NCBI GenBank assembly: GCA_947084925.1
Contig: CAMTUJ010000006.1
Coordinates: 15,720 to 79,719, forward strand
DNA from: JAGPUQ01 sp947084925
Lineage (GTDB): Bacteria; Pseudomonadota; Gammaproteobacteria; Pseudomonadales; Porticoccaceae
Reading direction: 5' to 3'
Length of the DNA stretch: 64,000 nucleotides
Shown: positions 49,564 to 58,802 of the stretch, piece by piece
Position numbering within the stretch: position 1 is the stretch's first letter
Layout: every line of letters starts with the position of its first letter
Program-made: the position numbers and the translations under genes
The notes under the pieces: generated by a model
Told to the model about the DNA's origin: nothing
The model's database searches: none
The model's input: the letters and a program-made list of their open reading frames with translations, nothing else

Positions 49564-50301
49564 ATGTTTTTCAAGCAACTCGCTACGAAAGAAGCATCCC
49601 TCTCCTACTTTTTCGGCTGCGCCGGCCAGGGCAAGGCGGTGGCCGTCGATGTGGTGGCGGGCGACGAGGACTGGTTCATCGCCGAGGCCGAGCGCGCCCA
49701 GGTGCGTATCACCCAGGTCATCGACACCCATGTCCACGCAGACCACTACTCGGGCGGACGCGAACTGGCGCGGCGCACCGGCGCGCCCTACTGCCTGCAC
49801 GAGTCGGACCGCGGCCGGGTACAGTTCGACTTCACCCCGCTCACCGACGGCCAACTGATCGAAGTCGGCAACGTGCAAATCCGCGTGCTGCACACCCCCG
49901 GCCACACGCCGGACAGCCTCTGCCTGCTGGTCACCGACCTGCGCCGTGGGGCGGCGCCCTGGTTCGTGCTGACCGGCGACACCCTGTTCGTCGGCGCCAT
50001 CGGGCGGCCGGATCTCGCCGGCCGGGAACAGGAAATGGCCGGCGTGCTTTACGACAGCCTGCACAGCAGGATTCTGAATCTGCCCGATGAGATCGAGATC
50101 TACCCGGGCCATCAGGCCGGCAGCGTCTGTGGCGCGGGATTGTCGGGCAAACCATCCTCGACGCTCGGCTTCGAGAAACGCTGGAACCCGGCGCTGACGC
50201 TGGACAGGGCCGCCTTTGTCGATGCGCTGACCCGGGACATCCCGCCGCGCCCGGCGGACATGGACGCCATGGTGCGCGCCAACCTGGGGCTCGTCGCCTG
50301 A
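49564..50301 (+). CDS. Persulfide dioxygenase-like metallo-beta-lactamase fold protein
   Basis: ETHE1-type enzymes oxidise glutathione persulfide to sulfite with one iron. The 245-residue protein has the metal motif THVHADH (His56, His58, Asp60, His61), HTPGHTPDSL, FVLTGDTLFVGAIGRPDL and YPGHQAG. The latter supply the remaining His and Asp ligands. This is the ETHE1/BlH branch, not a glyoxalase II, because it has the GRPDL segment. ATG at 49564 follows GAGGAGG. It is in the operon led by the ArsR-rhodanese regulator. Confidence 0.9.
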   Translation: MFFKQLATKEASLSYFFGCAGQGKAVAVDVVAGDEDWFIAEAERAQVRITQVIDTHVHADHYSGGRELARRTGAPYCLHESDRGRVQFDFTPLTDGQLIEVGNVQIRVLHTPGHTPDSLCLLVTDLRRGAAPWFVLTGDTLFVGAIGRPDLAGREQEMAGVLYDSLHSRILNLPDEIEIYPGHQAGSVCGAGLSGKPSSTLGFEKRWNPALTLDRAAFVDALTRDIPPRPADMDAMVRANLGLVA

Positions 50302-51554
50302 TGCAATCCGCACCCGCCGTCCGCCTCGGCCTGCGCGAGAACCTGGGGCAGTTCGCGCTGCTGGTGCTGGTCAATGCCTTCGTCGGCGCCATGGTGGGCC
50401 TGGAGCGCAGCATTCTGCCCGCCATCGCCGAGCAGGAATTCCAGCTCGCCGCACGCACCGCGATCTTGTCTTTCATCGTGGTGTTCGGCATCACCAAGGC
50501 GCTCACCAATTACTTCGCCGGGCGCCTCTCGGACCGCTTCGGACGCAAGCATGTGCTGGTGGCGGGCTGGCTGGTGGCGATCCCGGTGCCCTTCCTGCTG
50601 ATGTGGGCGCCGAGCTGGAACTGGGTGCTGGCCGCCAATGTGCTGCTGGGCATGAGCCAGGGATTGACCTGGTCGACCACGGTGATCATGAAAATCGACC
50701 TGACCGGCCCCAGACAGCGCGGCCTCGCCATGGGGCTCAACGAGTTCTCGGGCTATCTCGCGGTGGCGGCCAGCGCGCTCGCCACCGGCTGGATCGCCGC
50801 CCGCTACGGCCTGCGCCCCGAACCCTTCTGGCTGGGCGTCGGCTATGTGGCATTCGGCCTCGGATTGTCGGTATTTCTGGTGCGCGAGACCCGGCACCAT
50901 GTCGCCCACGAGGTACGCACTCACCATGCGGGCGACGCCACGCCAATCCCGAGCCAGCGCGAGATCTTCCGCCGCGCCTCGCTCACCGACCGCAACCTGT
51001 CCAGCGTGAGTCAGGCGGGGCTGGTCAACAATCTCAACGACGGCATGGCCTGGGGGCTGCTTCCGCTGTTTTTCGCCGCGGGGGGAATGTCGCTGCGCCA
51101 GATCGGCACGCTGGCCGCCATCTACCCCGCGGTGTGGGGCATCGGCCAGTTGTTCACCGGCGCCTGGTCCGACCGGGTAGGCCGCAAGCAACTGATCGTG
51201 TGGGGCATGTGGATTCAGGCCGGCGGCATCGCACTCACCGCCAGCATCCCAAGCTTCGCGGGCTTTGCCGCGGGCGGGGTGCTGCTCGGCATCGGCACCG
51301 CCATGGTGTACCCGACACTGCTCGCCACCATCGGCGATGTCGCGCACCCGGGCTGGCGCGCGTCCGCGGTGGGCGTCTACCGGCTGTGGCGCGATCTGGG
51401 CTACGCCGTGGGCGCGCTGCTGGCCGGACTGGTGGCGGATGCCTTCGGCATTGCACCGGCCATCTGGCTGATCGCCGGACTCACCTTCGCCTCGGGCGCT
51501 CTGGTCGCGGTGCGCATGGCGGAGACGCTGCCGGCGAAGCACGACACGGTCTGA
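50301..51554 (+). CDS. MFS transporter of the sulfur operon
   Basis: This 417-residue membrane protein has about 12 hydrophobic segments and the MFS loop motif GRLSDRFGRKHVLVAGW between helices 2 and 3, repeated as DRVGRKQLIVWG in the second half. Its ATG overlaps the stop of the persulfide dioxygenase gene (TGATG), so the two are translationally coupled. By position it may export sulfite or thiosulfate, or import a sulfur compound. That is inference; related genes are found next to similar sulfur genes in other bacteria. Confidence 0.88.
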   Translation: MQSAPAVRLGLRENLGQFALLVLVNAFVGAMVGLERSILPAIAEQEFQLAARTAILSFIVVFGITKALTNYFAGRLSDRFGRKHVLVAGWLVAIPVPFLLMWAPSWNWVLAANVLLGMSQGLTWSTTVIMKIDLTGPRQRGLAMGLNEFSGYLAVAASALATGWIAARYGLRPEPFWLGVGYVAFGLGLSVFLVRETRHHVAHEVRTHHAGDATPIPSQREIFRRASLTDRNLSSVSQAGLVNNLNDGMAWGLLPLFFAAGGMSLRQIGTLAAIYPAVWGIGQLFTGAWSDRVGRKQLIVWGMWIQAGGIALTASIPSFAGFAAGGVLLGIGTAMVYPTLLATIGDVAHPGWRASAVGVYRLWRDLGYAVGALLAGLVADAFGIAPAIWLIAGLTFASGALVAVRMAETLPAKHDTV

Positions 51555-51680
51555 TCCGGACACGGCAACCGCGAGTCTCGACCCGCTCAATCGCCTTGCT
51601 CCCGTGGCGCTTCCACGCGTATTGTCTACCTTCGGGCATATCCGTTATTGCGAGGCAACAGCCATCAAATGGAGTTCACC

Positions 51681-51866
51681 ATGCACGCGCAAACCCTCAA
51701 GCAGGAAGCACTGGAATCGATCCGGAGGTTGCCGGACAACGCCGACATCGACGAGATCATGTATCGACTCCATGTGCTCGACAAGCTGCGCAAAAGCCGC
51801 GCCGCCATCGAACAGGGCCAGGTCATCACCCACGACGACCTGAAGCACGAAATCAATCAGTGGTGA
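51681..51866 (+). CDS. Antitoxin of a type II toxin-antitoxin pair
   Basis: This 61-residue protein reads ESIRRLPDNADIDEIMYRLHVLDKLRKSRAAIEQGQVITHDDLKHEINQW. The pattern is a small helical antitoxin, seen paired with ParE/RelE toxins. ATG at 51681 has GGAG six bases upstream; an earlier in-frame ATG at 51669 is possible. It overlaps the toxin gene at GTGA. Confidence 0.75.
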   Translation: MHAQTLKQEALESIRRLPDNADIDEIMYRLHVLDKLRKSRAAIEQGQVITHDDLKHEINQW

Positions 51867-52156
51867 TTGTTTGGTCGCAGCCGGCGCGGGAAGACCTGCG
51901 CCTGATTCACCAGTACATCGCCCACGACTCGAAGCACTATGCCACCCGCGTCATCCAGGACATCGCGAACAAGGTGGAAATGCTGCTGACCCTGCCACGC
52001 CTCGGCCGCGTGGTCCCGGAAATCGCCGAACCTGACGTGCGGGAAATCGGCATGTACTCCTACCGCATCCTGTACGAGGTCATCGGCGATACCGTCCACA
52101 TCCACGGCGTCATCCACAAGCGTCGCAACTTCAAACCGGAAGATTTGCACCGGTAG
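51863..52156 (+). CDS. ParE/RelE family toxin
   Basis: The 97-residue protein reads IVWSQPAREDLRLIHQYIAHDSKHYATRVIQDI, then PRLGRVVPEIAEPDVREIGMYSYRILYEV and HIHGVIHKRRNF. That is the complete RelE/ParE fold including the C-terminal RR-F end. ParE members block gyrase and RelE members cut mRNA. The sequence alone does not tell which, though the IREIGMYSYRILYE-type block is common in ParE annotations. GTG at 51863 overlaps the antitoxin stop. Unlike hicBA, this pair looks intact. Confidence 0.82.
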   Translation: MIVWSQPAREDLRLIHQYIAHDSKHYATRVIQDIANKVEMLLTLPRLGRVVPEIAEPDVREIGMYSYRILYEVIGDTVHIHGVIHKRRNFKPEDLHR

Positions 52157-52198
52157 GATAGAAGTCAAAATCCGTGCAAACCAGGCATTTGCCTTACG

Positions 52199-53488
52199 TC
52201 AACGCTCGATCCGCGCGTGCCGGGTCTCCGGCATCCACAGATAGACCAGCAGGGACAGCGCGATACAGCCGCTGACATACCAGAAAAAACTGCTTTCACT
52301 CCCCACCGCCTTGAACCAGAGCCCGATATATTCGGCACTGCCGCCAAACACCGACACCGCGAGCGCGTAGGGCAGCGCCACACCCAGGGCGCGCACCTCG
52401 GTGGGAAACAGTTCTGCTTTCACCACGGCACTGACCGCGGTGTAGCCGCTCACGATCGCCAACGCTCCACAGATCAGTCCGAACGCGACCCAGCCGTTGC
52501 GGGTCTGCACCAGGGTTTCGAGCAGTGGTACCGTGGCCAGGGCACCGAGCACGCCAAAGGCAATCAAAAGCGGGCGACGGCCGATGCGGTCGGACAATGC
52601 GCCGACCAGCGGTTGCAGCAGCATGAAGAATGCGAGCGCCGCCGCCATGATGAGGGTGGCGGTCTGTTTGTCGAAGCCGGAGGTGTTGACCAGAAACTTC
52701 TGCATGTACGTGCTGTAGGTGTAAAACGCCACGGTGCCACCGAGGGTCAGTCCGACCACGGTCAGACACTCGCGCGGGTAACCGAGCAGGGCGCGCAGCG
52801 GGTTGCGCACGCGCGTGGCTGTCGTGAAGGCTTCTGTTTCTGCGAGCGAGCGCCGCAGGTACAGGGCCACCACGGCAAGTCCCGCGCCAATCGCGAACGG
52901 AATGCGCCAGCCCCAGGCCTGCAGCGCCGCCGGGGCAAGTAGAAACTGCAACACGAGCAATACGCCGAGTGCGGCAAGCTGACCGAGAATCAGCGTCACA
53001 TACTGAAAGCTGGAATAAAATCCGCGCCGCCCGGATTCCGCCATTTCGGTCAGATAGGTTGCGCTCGCCCCGTATTCACCGCCCACACTCAACCCCTGCA
53101 ACAGCCGCGCGGCCACCAGCAGGACGGGCGCGGCCGGGCCGATACTGGCGTAGCCCGGATTGATCACGATCAGCAGCGAGCCGCCGCACATCATCAGCAC
53201 CGAGAGACTCAGCGCCGCCTTGCGCCCCTGGCGGTCGGCGTACCAGCCGAACAGCAGGCCGCCGAGCGGGCGCATCAGAAAGCCCACCGCGAATACCGCG
53301 GCGGTGTTGAGCAACTGGGCGGTGAGATCGCCTGCCGGGAAAAAGGCTTTGGCGAAATAGAGGGAAAAAGCGGAGTAGGCGTACCAGTCGTACCACTCGA
53401 CCAGATTGCCGACCGAACCACCGAAAATCGAGCGCAGCCGCGTCGGGGTCTGTGGCAGGGCTGGTGCGCTGGCGACCCCGCCCGACAC
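52199..53488 (-). CDS. MFS metabolite:H+ symporter (KgtP/MHS family)
   Basis: This 429-residue transporter begins SIFGGSVGNLVEWYDWYAYSAFSLYFAKAFF, the signature of the MHS family that includes KgtP (2-oxoglutarate) and ProP. It continues RPLGGLLFGWYADRQGRKAALSLSVLMM and LLQGLSVGGEYGASATYLTEMA. Length matches KgtP (432). GTG at 53488 lies 5 bases after the stop of the upstream ABM monooxygenase gene. 2-Oxoglutarate or a related dicarboxylate is the likely cargo. Confidence 0.88.
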   Translation of the reverse strand: MSGGVASAPALPQTPTRLRSIFGGSVGNLVEWYDWYAYSAFSLYFAKAFFPAGDLTAQLLNTAAVFAVGFLMRPLGGLLFGWYADRQGRKAALSLSVLMMCGGSLLIVINPGYASIGPAAPVLLVAARLLQGLSVGGEYGASATYLTEMAESGRRGFYSSFQYVTLILGQLAALGVLLVLQFLLAPAALQAWGWRIPFAIGAGLAVVALYLRRSLAETEAFTTATRVRNPLRALLGYPRECLTVVGLTLGGTVAFYTYSTYMQKFLVNTSGFDKQTATLIMAAALAFFMLLQPLVGALSDRIGRRPLLIAFGVLGALATVPLLETLVQTRNGWVAFGLICGALAIVSGYTAVSAVVKAELFPTEVRALGVALPYALAVSVFGGSAEYIGLWFKAVGSESSFFWYVSGCIALSLLVYLWMPETRHARIER

Positions 53489-53493
53489 TGCCG

Positions 53494-53796
53494 TCAAAGC
53501 ACGACCTCGAAACCTTCGAACTTGGGCGGACCCAGGTACATTCCTTTCGAGCTGCCGGCATTGGCGTGGGCTTTGCGGAAGGATTCGGAGCGAGTCCAGT
53601 CCTCGAAAACCGCGCGGGATTCCCATACCGAATGGGACGCGTACAGCGTGTGATCTTCCTCGCTCGCGCCACGCAGCAGGTGGAATTCGCGAAACCCGGG
53701 CACATCCGCGAGATGGCTGTCGCGGGTGCGCCACATGTCCTCGAACGCCGTTTCCTGACCGCGGGCAATGCGAAACCGGTTCATGGCAATAAACAT
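53494..53796 (-). CDS. ABM-family (antibiotic biosynthesis monooxygenase-like) protein
   Basis: This 100-residue protein has the ferredoxin-like ABM fold: MNRFRIARGQETAFEDMWRTRDSHLADVPGFREFHLLRG, YASHSVWESRAVFEDWTRSESFRKAH, and GPPKFEGFEVVL. These features match the small heme-degrading/HmoA-like members of the family. ATG at 53796 follows CCAGGAGCACGTCCG, a good ribosome site. It is probably co-transcribed with the MHS transporter, which starts 5 bp later. No heme gene is adjacent. Confidence 0.85.
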   Translation of the reverse strand: MFIAMNRFRIARGQETAFEDMWRTRDSHLADVPGFREFHLLRGASEEDHTLYASHSVWESRAVFEDWTRSESFRKAHANAGSSKGMYLGPPKFEGFEVVL

Positions 53797-53902
53797 CGGA
53801 CGTGCTCCTGGATCACGGGGAAATGGCGGCGATTATAGGCCGACCGGCAGGATGCCCGGCATCGACATCCGCGGTCGCCCGCAACTCCGGATCATTGCGG
53901 TG

Positions 53903-56460
53903 TCAGCGGGAGCCGACCGCTGCTTTCATCGACCGCAACTCTGGATGCCGGTAAAACCGGCGTTTGGCCAGTTCGGTGGCGAGCAGATACAGTGCGACGA
54001 TCCCCAGGATGGCGGCCATGACGCGGCCCGGCAGCGGCACGAAATCGAACACCGCGACTCCCGGCAGATAGGGCAGAGCGAGTGCCACCGCGACCAGGAT
54101 CGCGGTCAGCCCCAGCAGCAGGTTGCCCGGGCGGCTGCGGTAACAGGGCAGGCGGGTGCGCACCACCAGTACCACCAGCAACTCGGTGAGCAGCGACTCC
54201 ACGAACCAGCCGGTACGAAAATGCAGCGGCGAACCATCGGTCAGCCACAGCAGGATGGCAAAGGTAAGCACATCGAACAGCGAACTGATCAGGCCGAAGG
54301 TGAGCATGAAACGGCGCACGGCGGCGATGTTCCAGCGGTGCGGTCGATCCACCGCCGCGCGGTCCACGCGATCGGTGGCGATGCCGATGGCCGGAATATC
54401 GGAGAGAAAGTTGTTGAGCAGAATCTGCTTGGCCAGCAACGGCAGGAACGGCAAAAACAGCGAGGCGAACGCCATGCTGACCATGTTGCCAAAGTTGGCA
54501 CTGGTGGTCATGTAGATGTATTTGATGGTGTTGGCGAAGGTGGTGCGCCCGTATTCGATGCCTTGGCGCAGGACCTCCAGATCGGGACCCAGCAGCACGA
54601 AGTCGGCGGCTTCCTTGGCCACATCCACCGCCGTGTCGACCGAGATGCCGGCATCGGCGGCATACAGGGCCGGCGCGTCGTTGATGCCGTCCCCCAGGTA
54701 GCCGACGACATGGCCGGCGTGGCGCAGGGCCAGAATGATCCGTTCCTTCTGACTGGGATCGACTTCCACGAACAGATCGGTGCGGGCGGCCTGATGCCAG
54801 AAGGCTTCGTCCTTGAGCTGGTTGATTTCCTGCCCGGTCAGCACCCGGGGCGCGCGAATGCCGACCTGCTCGGCCACATGGATGGCGACGAGGCGGTTGT
54901 CGCCGGTGATCACCTTGATCTTCACGCCCAGCGCGGCCAGCCGGTCGAGAGTTTCGCGCACCCCGGCCTTGGGCGGATCGGCGAACAGCAGGAAGCCTTC
55001 GAAGGTCATGGCCTGCTCGTCAGCCGCCGAGTAGGCCGGCTGTTCAGGCACGCGCCGGCTGGCCACGCCCAGCACCCGAAATCCCTGCTGGCTCCAGGCG
55101 GCGAAACGCCGCTCCAGTCCGGCGCGCAGGGTGTCGTCCAGCGGGCTTTCCCGGTCGCCGTCGCGCACGCCGGCGCAGACCGCCAGCACGGTGGCATAGG
55201 CGCCCTTGCAGATCAGCAGGCGCTCGTCGGCCGGCCCCAGCCCCACCACGCTCAGGCGTTTGCGCTGGAAGTCGTAGGGAATTTCGTCGAGTTTGTGCCA
55301 GTCCTGCAGCGCAAAGCCTGTCGGTGGCCGGCCGGCGACGATGGCCTGGTCCAGCGGATTGGCGATGCCGGTCTCCCAGAAGGCATTCAGATAGGCGAGG
55401 CTACGCACCCGCGGGGCATCGACACCGGCGGGATCGACCGCCTGTTCGAGCCGCACCGCGCCTTCGGTCAGGGTGCCGGTCTTGTCGGTGCAGAACACAT
55501 CCATGCTGCCCAGGTTTTCGATCGCGTTGAGGCGGCGCACGATGACGCCCTTGGCCGCCATCGCGCGGGCCCCGCGTCCCAGGGTGACGGTGATGACCGC
55601 CGGCAGCAGCTCGGGCGACAGCCCCACGGCGAGCGCGATCGAAAACAGCAATGCCTCCAGCACCGGGCGATGGAACAGCACATTGATGGCGAAGGCCGCG
55701 ATCACCAGCACCAGCATGACCTGGGTGAGCAGATAGCCGAAGCGGCGGATGCCACGCTCGAATTCGGTCTCCGGTGGCCGCAGGTTCAGGCGATGGGCAA
55801 TCTGGCCGAACTGAGTGCGCCCGCCGGTTTCGATCACCAAGAGCTGCGCGGTGCCACTGCGCACCGAGGTGCCCATGAAGGCGCAGTTGGTCCGCTCCGG
55901 CAGGCTGGCAGCGGTCGCCACCACGCCCGGCAGCTTCTCCGCCGGAAAGGTCTCGCCGGTCAGCGCCGCCTGAATGACGAAACAATCCCTGGCCGCCAGG
56001 ATCAGGCCGTCGGCGGGAATCAGGCTACCTACACCACATCGCCCGGCACCACTGCCTCGGCCGGGATCTCGATCGGTTCGCCGTCCCGCAACACACGGGC
56101 CTTGAGGGACACCTGCTGGCGCAATTTCTGCACCGCGCGCGAGGCGCTGTATTCCTGCGCGAAGCCGAGCAGGCCGCTGCCGATCACGATGGCCAGGATG
56201 ATGGCGGCATCCAGCCATTCAGAGATCGCCAGAGAGACGCTGGCGGCGAACAGCAGGATCAGCACCAGCGGACTGGCAAACTGCTTGATGAGCGCCTGCC
56301 ATGCGCCCTGGCCGTTGCTCTCGCGCAGGCGGTTGGGTCCGAACTCCCGCAGCCGGCGTTTGGCCTCGGCGTCGCTGAGGCCCCCGGCAGCACTGTCCAG
56401 ACCCGCGACGACCTCTGCCGCGGGTCTGCTCCAGTACGCCTTGGTTGGCGGGACTGTCAT
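53903..56460 (-). pseudogene. mgtA: Magnesium-importing P-type ATPase MgtA, frameshifted
   Basis: The gene starts at ATG 56460 (MTVPPTKAYWSRPA) after AGGACAGG. It reads ASPLVLILLFAASVSLAISEWLDAAIILAIV and LRDGEPIEIPAEAVVPGDVV, then stops at 56029. From about 56028 another frame continues GSLIPADGLILAARDCFVIQAALTGETFPAEK. The phosphorylation site DKTGTLTEG, GLSPELLP and VGYLGDGINDAPAL follow, and it ends at 53903. Between GDVV and GSLIPADG the family has four residues (12 bases); only two bases are present, so 10 bases are missing. The rest of the ~850-residue protein appears undamaged, suggesting a recent loss or an assembly error. Confidence 0.85.
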
Positions 56461-56841
56461 GGTTTGACACCTGTCCTTATGCAAACAAAAACGCAACGAC
56501 CCCGGGTTTTCAGCCGGTGGGTTGCGCATCGGCTGCGGTAGCATAGCGCGGCGAGGAACCCATCATGCCCGCACCCCACGACTACCTGCGCGACCGCGCG
56601 GCACACTGGCGCAACTGCTGGCTGGCCGTGCGCGGCTTGGCTGCGGAACCAGGCACGCACGCGGCGACTCCCATGTGGTGGCGTCAGAATTGGGGCTATT
56701 GCTGCGCCGCGCGCCAACTACTTTGTGATTGTCGGCGGCGAACCGACTAAAATCGCCGCGCCCTCCAACATCCGCACGATTGCGCACATTTTTTCACGCC
56801 ACTTTTTCACGCCACTGTTCACCCCACATGGAATCCCTGCC

Positions 56842-58722
56842 TTGCTGCTGCAACTGAACCAGATCCATCTGTCCATCGGCCATCCACCCCTGCTCGCCAG
56901 CATCGACTGGCAGATCCGCAGCGGGGAGCGCACGGCCCTGGTCGGGCGCAACGGCGCCGGCAAATCGACGCTGCTGAAGATCATCGCCGGGCTGATCACA
57001 CCGGACGACGGCCGCATCATCAAGAGCAACGGCCTGCGCATCTCCTGGCTGGCGCAGGAGGTGCCCACCAGGCTCGAGGGCACCATTCGCGAGGTAGTGG
57101 CCGAAGGCTTCGGTGCGGTCGGCGCGTGGCGCGAGCGCTATCAGGCGCTGGTCTGCAAAACGCCGCTGACCAGCGCGGACGAGGACGAACTCGAACAACT
57201 GCAAGGCGATCTCGATGCCAATGACGGCTGGCGCCTCGAACAACGCCTCGATGCCATGCTGGATCGCCTCGATCTCGACCCTGACGCCCGGATCGAATCC
57301 CTGTCCGGCGGCTTCAAGCGCCGGGTATTGCTGGCCCAGGCCCTGATCAACCAACCCAATCTGCTGCTGCTCGACGAACCCACCAACCATCTCGACATCC
57401 AGCAGATCGACTGGCTGGAAAAATTCCTGCTCGATTTCAATGGCAGCGTGGTGTTCATTTCCCACGACCGCGCGCTGGTGCGTCGCCTCGCCACCAACAT
57501 CGTCGAGCTGGAGCGGGGCGGCATCACCCACTGGCCCGGCGACTACGACCGCTACCTGACCGGCAAGATGGCGGCGCTCGAAGAAGAAGAGCGCCGCGAC
57601 GCGCTGTTCGACAAGCGTCTGGCCGCCGAGGAAGTCTGGATTCGCCAGGGCATCAAGGCGCGGCGCACCCGCAACGAAGGCCGCGTGCGCGCCCTGGAAG
57701 CCATGCGCCGCGAACGCGCGGAACGGCGCGAGCGCGCGGGCAACGTCAACCTCAAGGTGGACGCCAGCAATCGCTCCGGTCAACTCGTCATCGAAGCGCT
57801 GGATCTCCACCACGGCTACGGCGGCCGCCAGTTGCTCAACGGTTTTTCCACGGTGATTCAGCGCGGCGACAAGATCGGGATTCTCGGCCCCAACGGCTGC
57901 GGCAAGACCACGCTGATCAATCTGCTGCTCGGCCAGATCACACCCGACGCCGGCACCGTCCGCCATGGCACCCGCCTCGATATCGCCTATTACGACCAGC
58001 TCCGCGAAACCCTCGACGAAGACGCCACTCTCATGGACGTGGTGGCTCAGGGCCGCACCAGCATCACCATCAACGGCCAGGAACAGTCCGTGATGGGTTA
58101 TCTCGGCGAATTCCTGTTCAGTCCGCGCCAGACGCGCGGGCCGGTGAGGGCGCTGTCCGGCGGCGAGCGCAATCGCCTGCTGCTGGCGCGCCTGTTCACG
58201 CGCCCGGCCAATTTTCTGGTGCTGGATGAGCCCACCAATGATCTGGATACGGAGACGCTGGAAATTCTGGAAAGCCTGCTGACCAACTATGCCGGCACCC
58301 TGCTGCTGGTCAGCCACGACCGCGCCTTTCTCGACAACGTCGTCACCAGTCTGATCGCCTTCGATCCCGATGGCGAAGTGCGGGAGTACGTCGGCGGCTA
58401 CAGCGACTATTTGCGCCAGCGCCCGGCACCGGCACCCCGCGAGAACGCCGCCCGCGGTGCCACGCCACCACCACCGACAACGTCGCCGCAACCCACCAAA
58501 ACAAAGCTGAATCACAAGGAGCGGCAGGAACTCGATGCCATCCCGGCACGCATCGACGCGCTGGAAAACGAACACCGGCAACTGCTGGACGCGATGAGCC
58601 AGCCCGGCTTTTACAGTCGGCCCGCGGCGGACATCACGGCGGCGAATACGCGCACCGCACAGATCCAGCATGAACTCGAAACCATCGTCGAGCGCTGGGA
58701 AGCACTCGAACAGCGGGCGTAG
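56842..58722 (+). CDS. uup: ABC-F ATPase Uup
   Basis: Uup is an ABC-F protein with two ATPase domains, acting on ribosomes or branched DNA. The 626-residue protein has Walker A GRNGAGKST, LSGGFKRRVLLAQALINQPNLLLLDEPTNHLD in domain 1, and GPNGCGKTT, LSGGERNRLLLARLF, FLVLDEPTNDLD in domain 2. A C-terminal coiled-coil (about 565-625) follows, as in Uup. No ATG is available near the N-terminus. TTG at 56842 gives the expected start LLLQLNQIHLSIG, with a GTG at 56725 as a much longer alternative. It lies after mgtA with opposite orientation. Confidence 0.92.
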   Translation: MLLQLNQIHLSIGHPPLLASIDWQIRSGERTALVGRNGAGKSTLLKIIAGLITPDDGRIIKSNGLRISWLAQEVPTRLEGTIREVVAEGFGAVGAWRERYQALVCKTPLTSADEDELEQLQGDLDANDGWRLEQRLDAMLDRLDLDPDARIESLSGGFKRRVLLAQALINQPNLLLLDEPTNHLDIQQIDWLEKFLLDFNGSVVFISHDRALVRRLATNIVELERGGITHWPGDYDRYLTGKMAALEEEERRDALFDKRLAAEEVWIRQGIKARRTRNEGRVRALEAMRRERAERRERAGNVNLKVDASNRSGQLVIEALDLHHGYGGRQLLNGFSTVIQRGDKIGILGPNGCGKTTLINLLLGQITPDAGTVRHGTRLDIAYYDQLRETLDEDATLMDVVAQGRTSITINGQEQSVMGYLGEFLFSPRQTRGPVRALSGGERNRLLLARLFTRPANFLVLDEPTNDLDTETLEILESLLTNYAGTLLLVSHDRAFLDNVVTSLIAFDPDGEVREYVGGYSDYLRQRPAPAPRENAARGATPPPPTTSPQPTKTKLNHKERQELDAIPARIDALENEHRQLLDAMSQPGFYSRPAADITAANTRTAQIQHELETIVERWEALEQRA

Positions 58723-58802
58723 CTGCTGGCATACCGCCCGCCGATGCTCGACAATTCGGCGGCAACCATCAATCAATCCATCATCAATCTGAGGAGGCAA
58801 CC

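Noticed and set aside
53768..56467. 899-residue plus-strand frame opposite mgtA
   Set aside because: Antisense artefact; the minus strand carries unmistakable P-type ATPase motifs.
56565..56750. 61-residue frame before uup (MPAPHDYLRDRAAHW)
   Set aside because: A GAGGAA-like site lies upstream, but no family is recognisable, and the frame ends where the uup leader begins. I could not support it.
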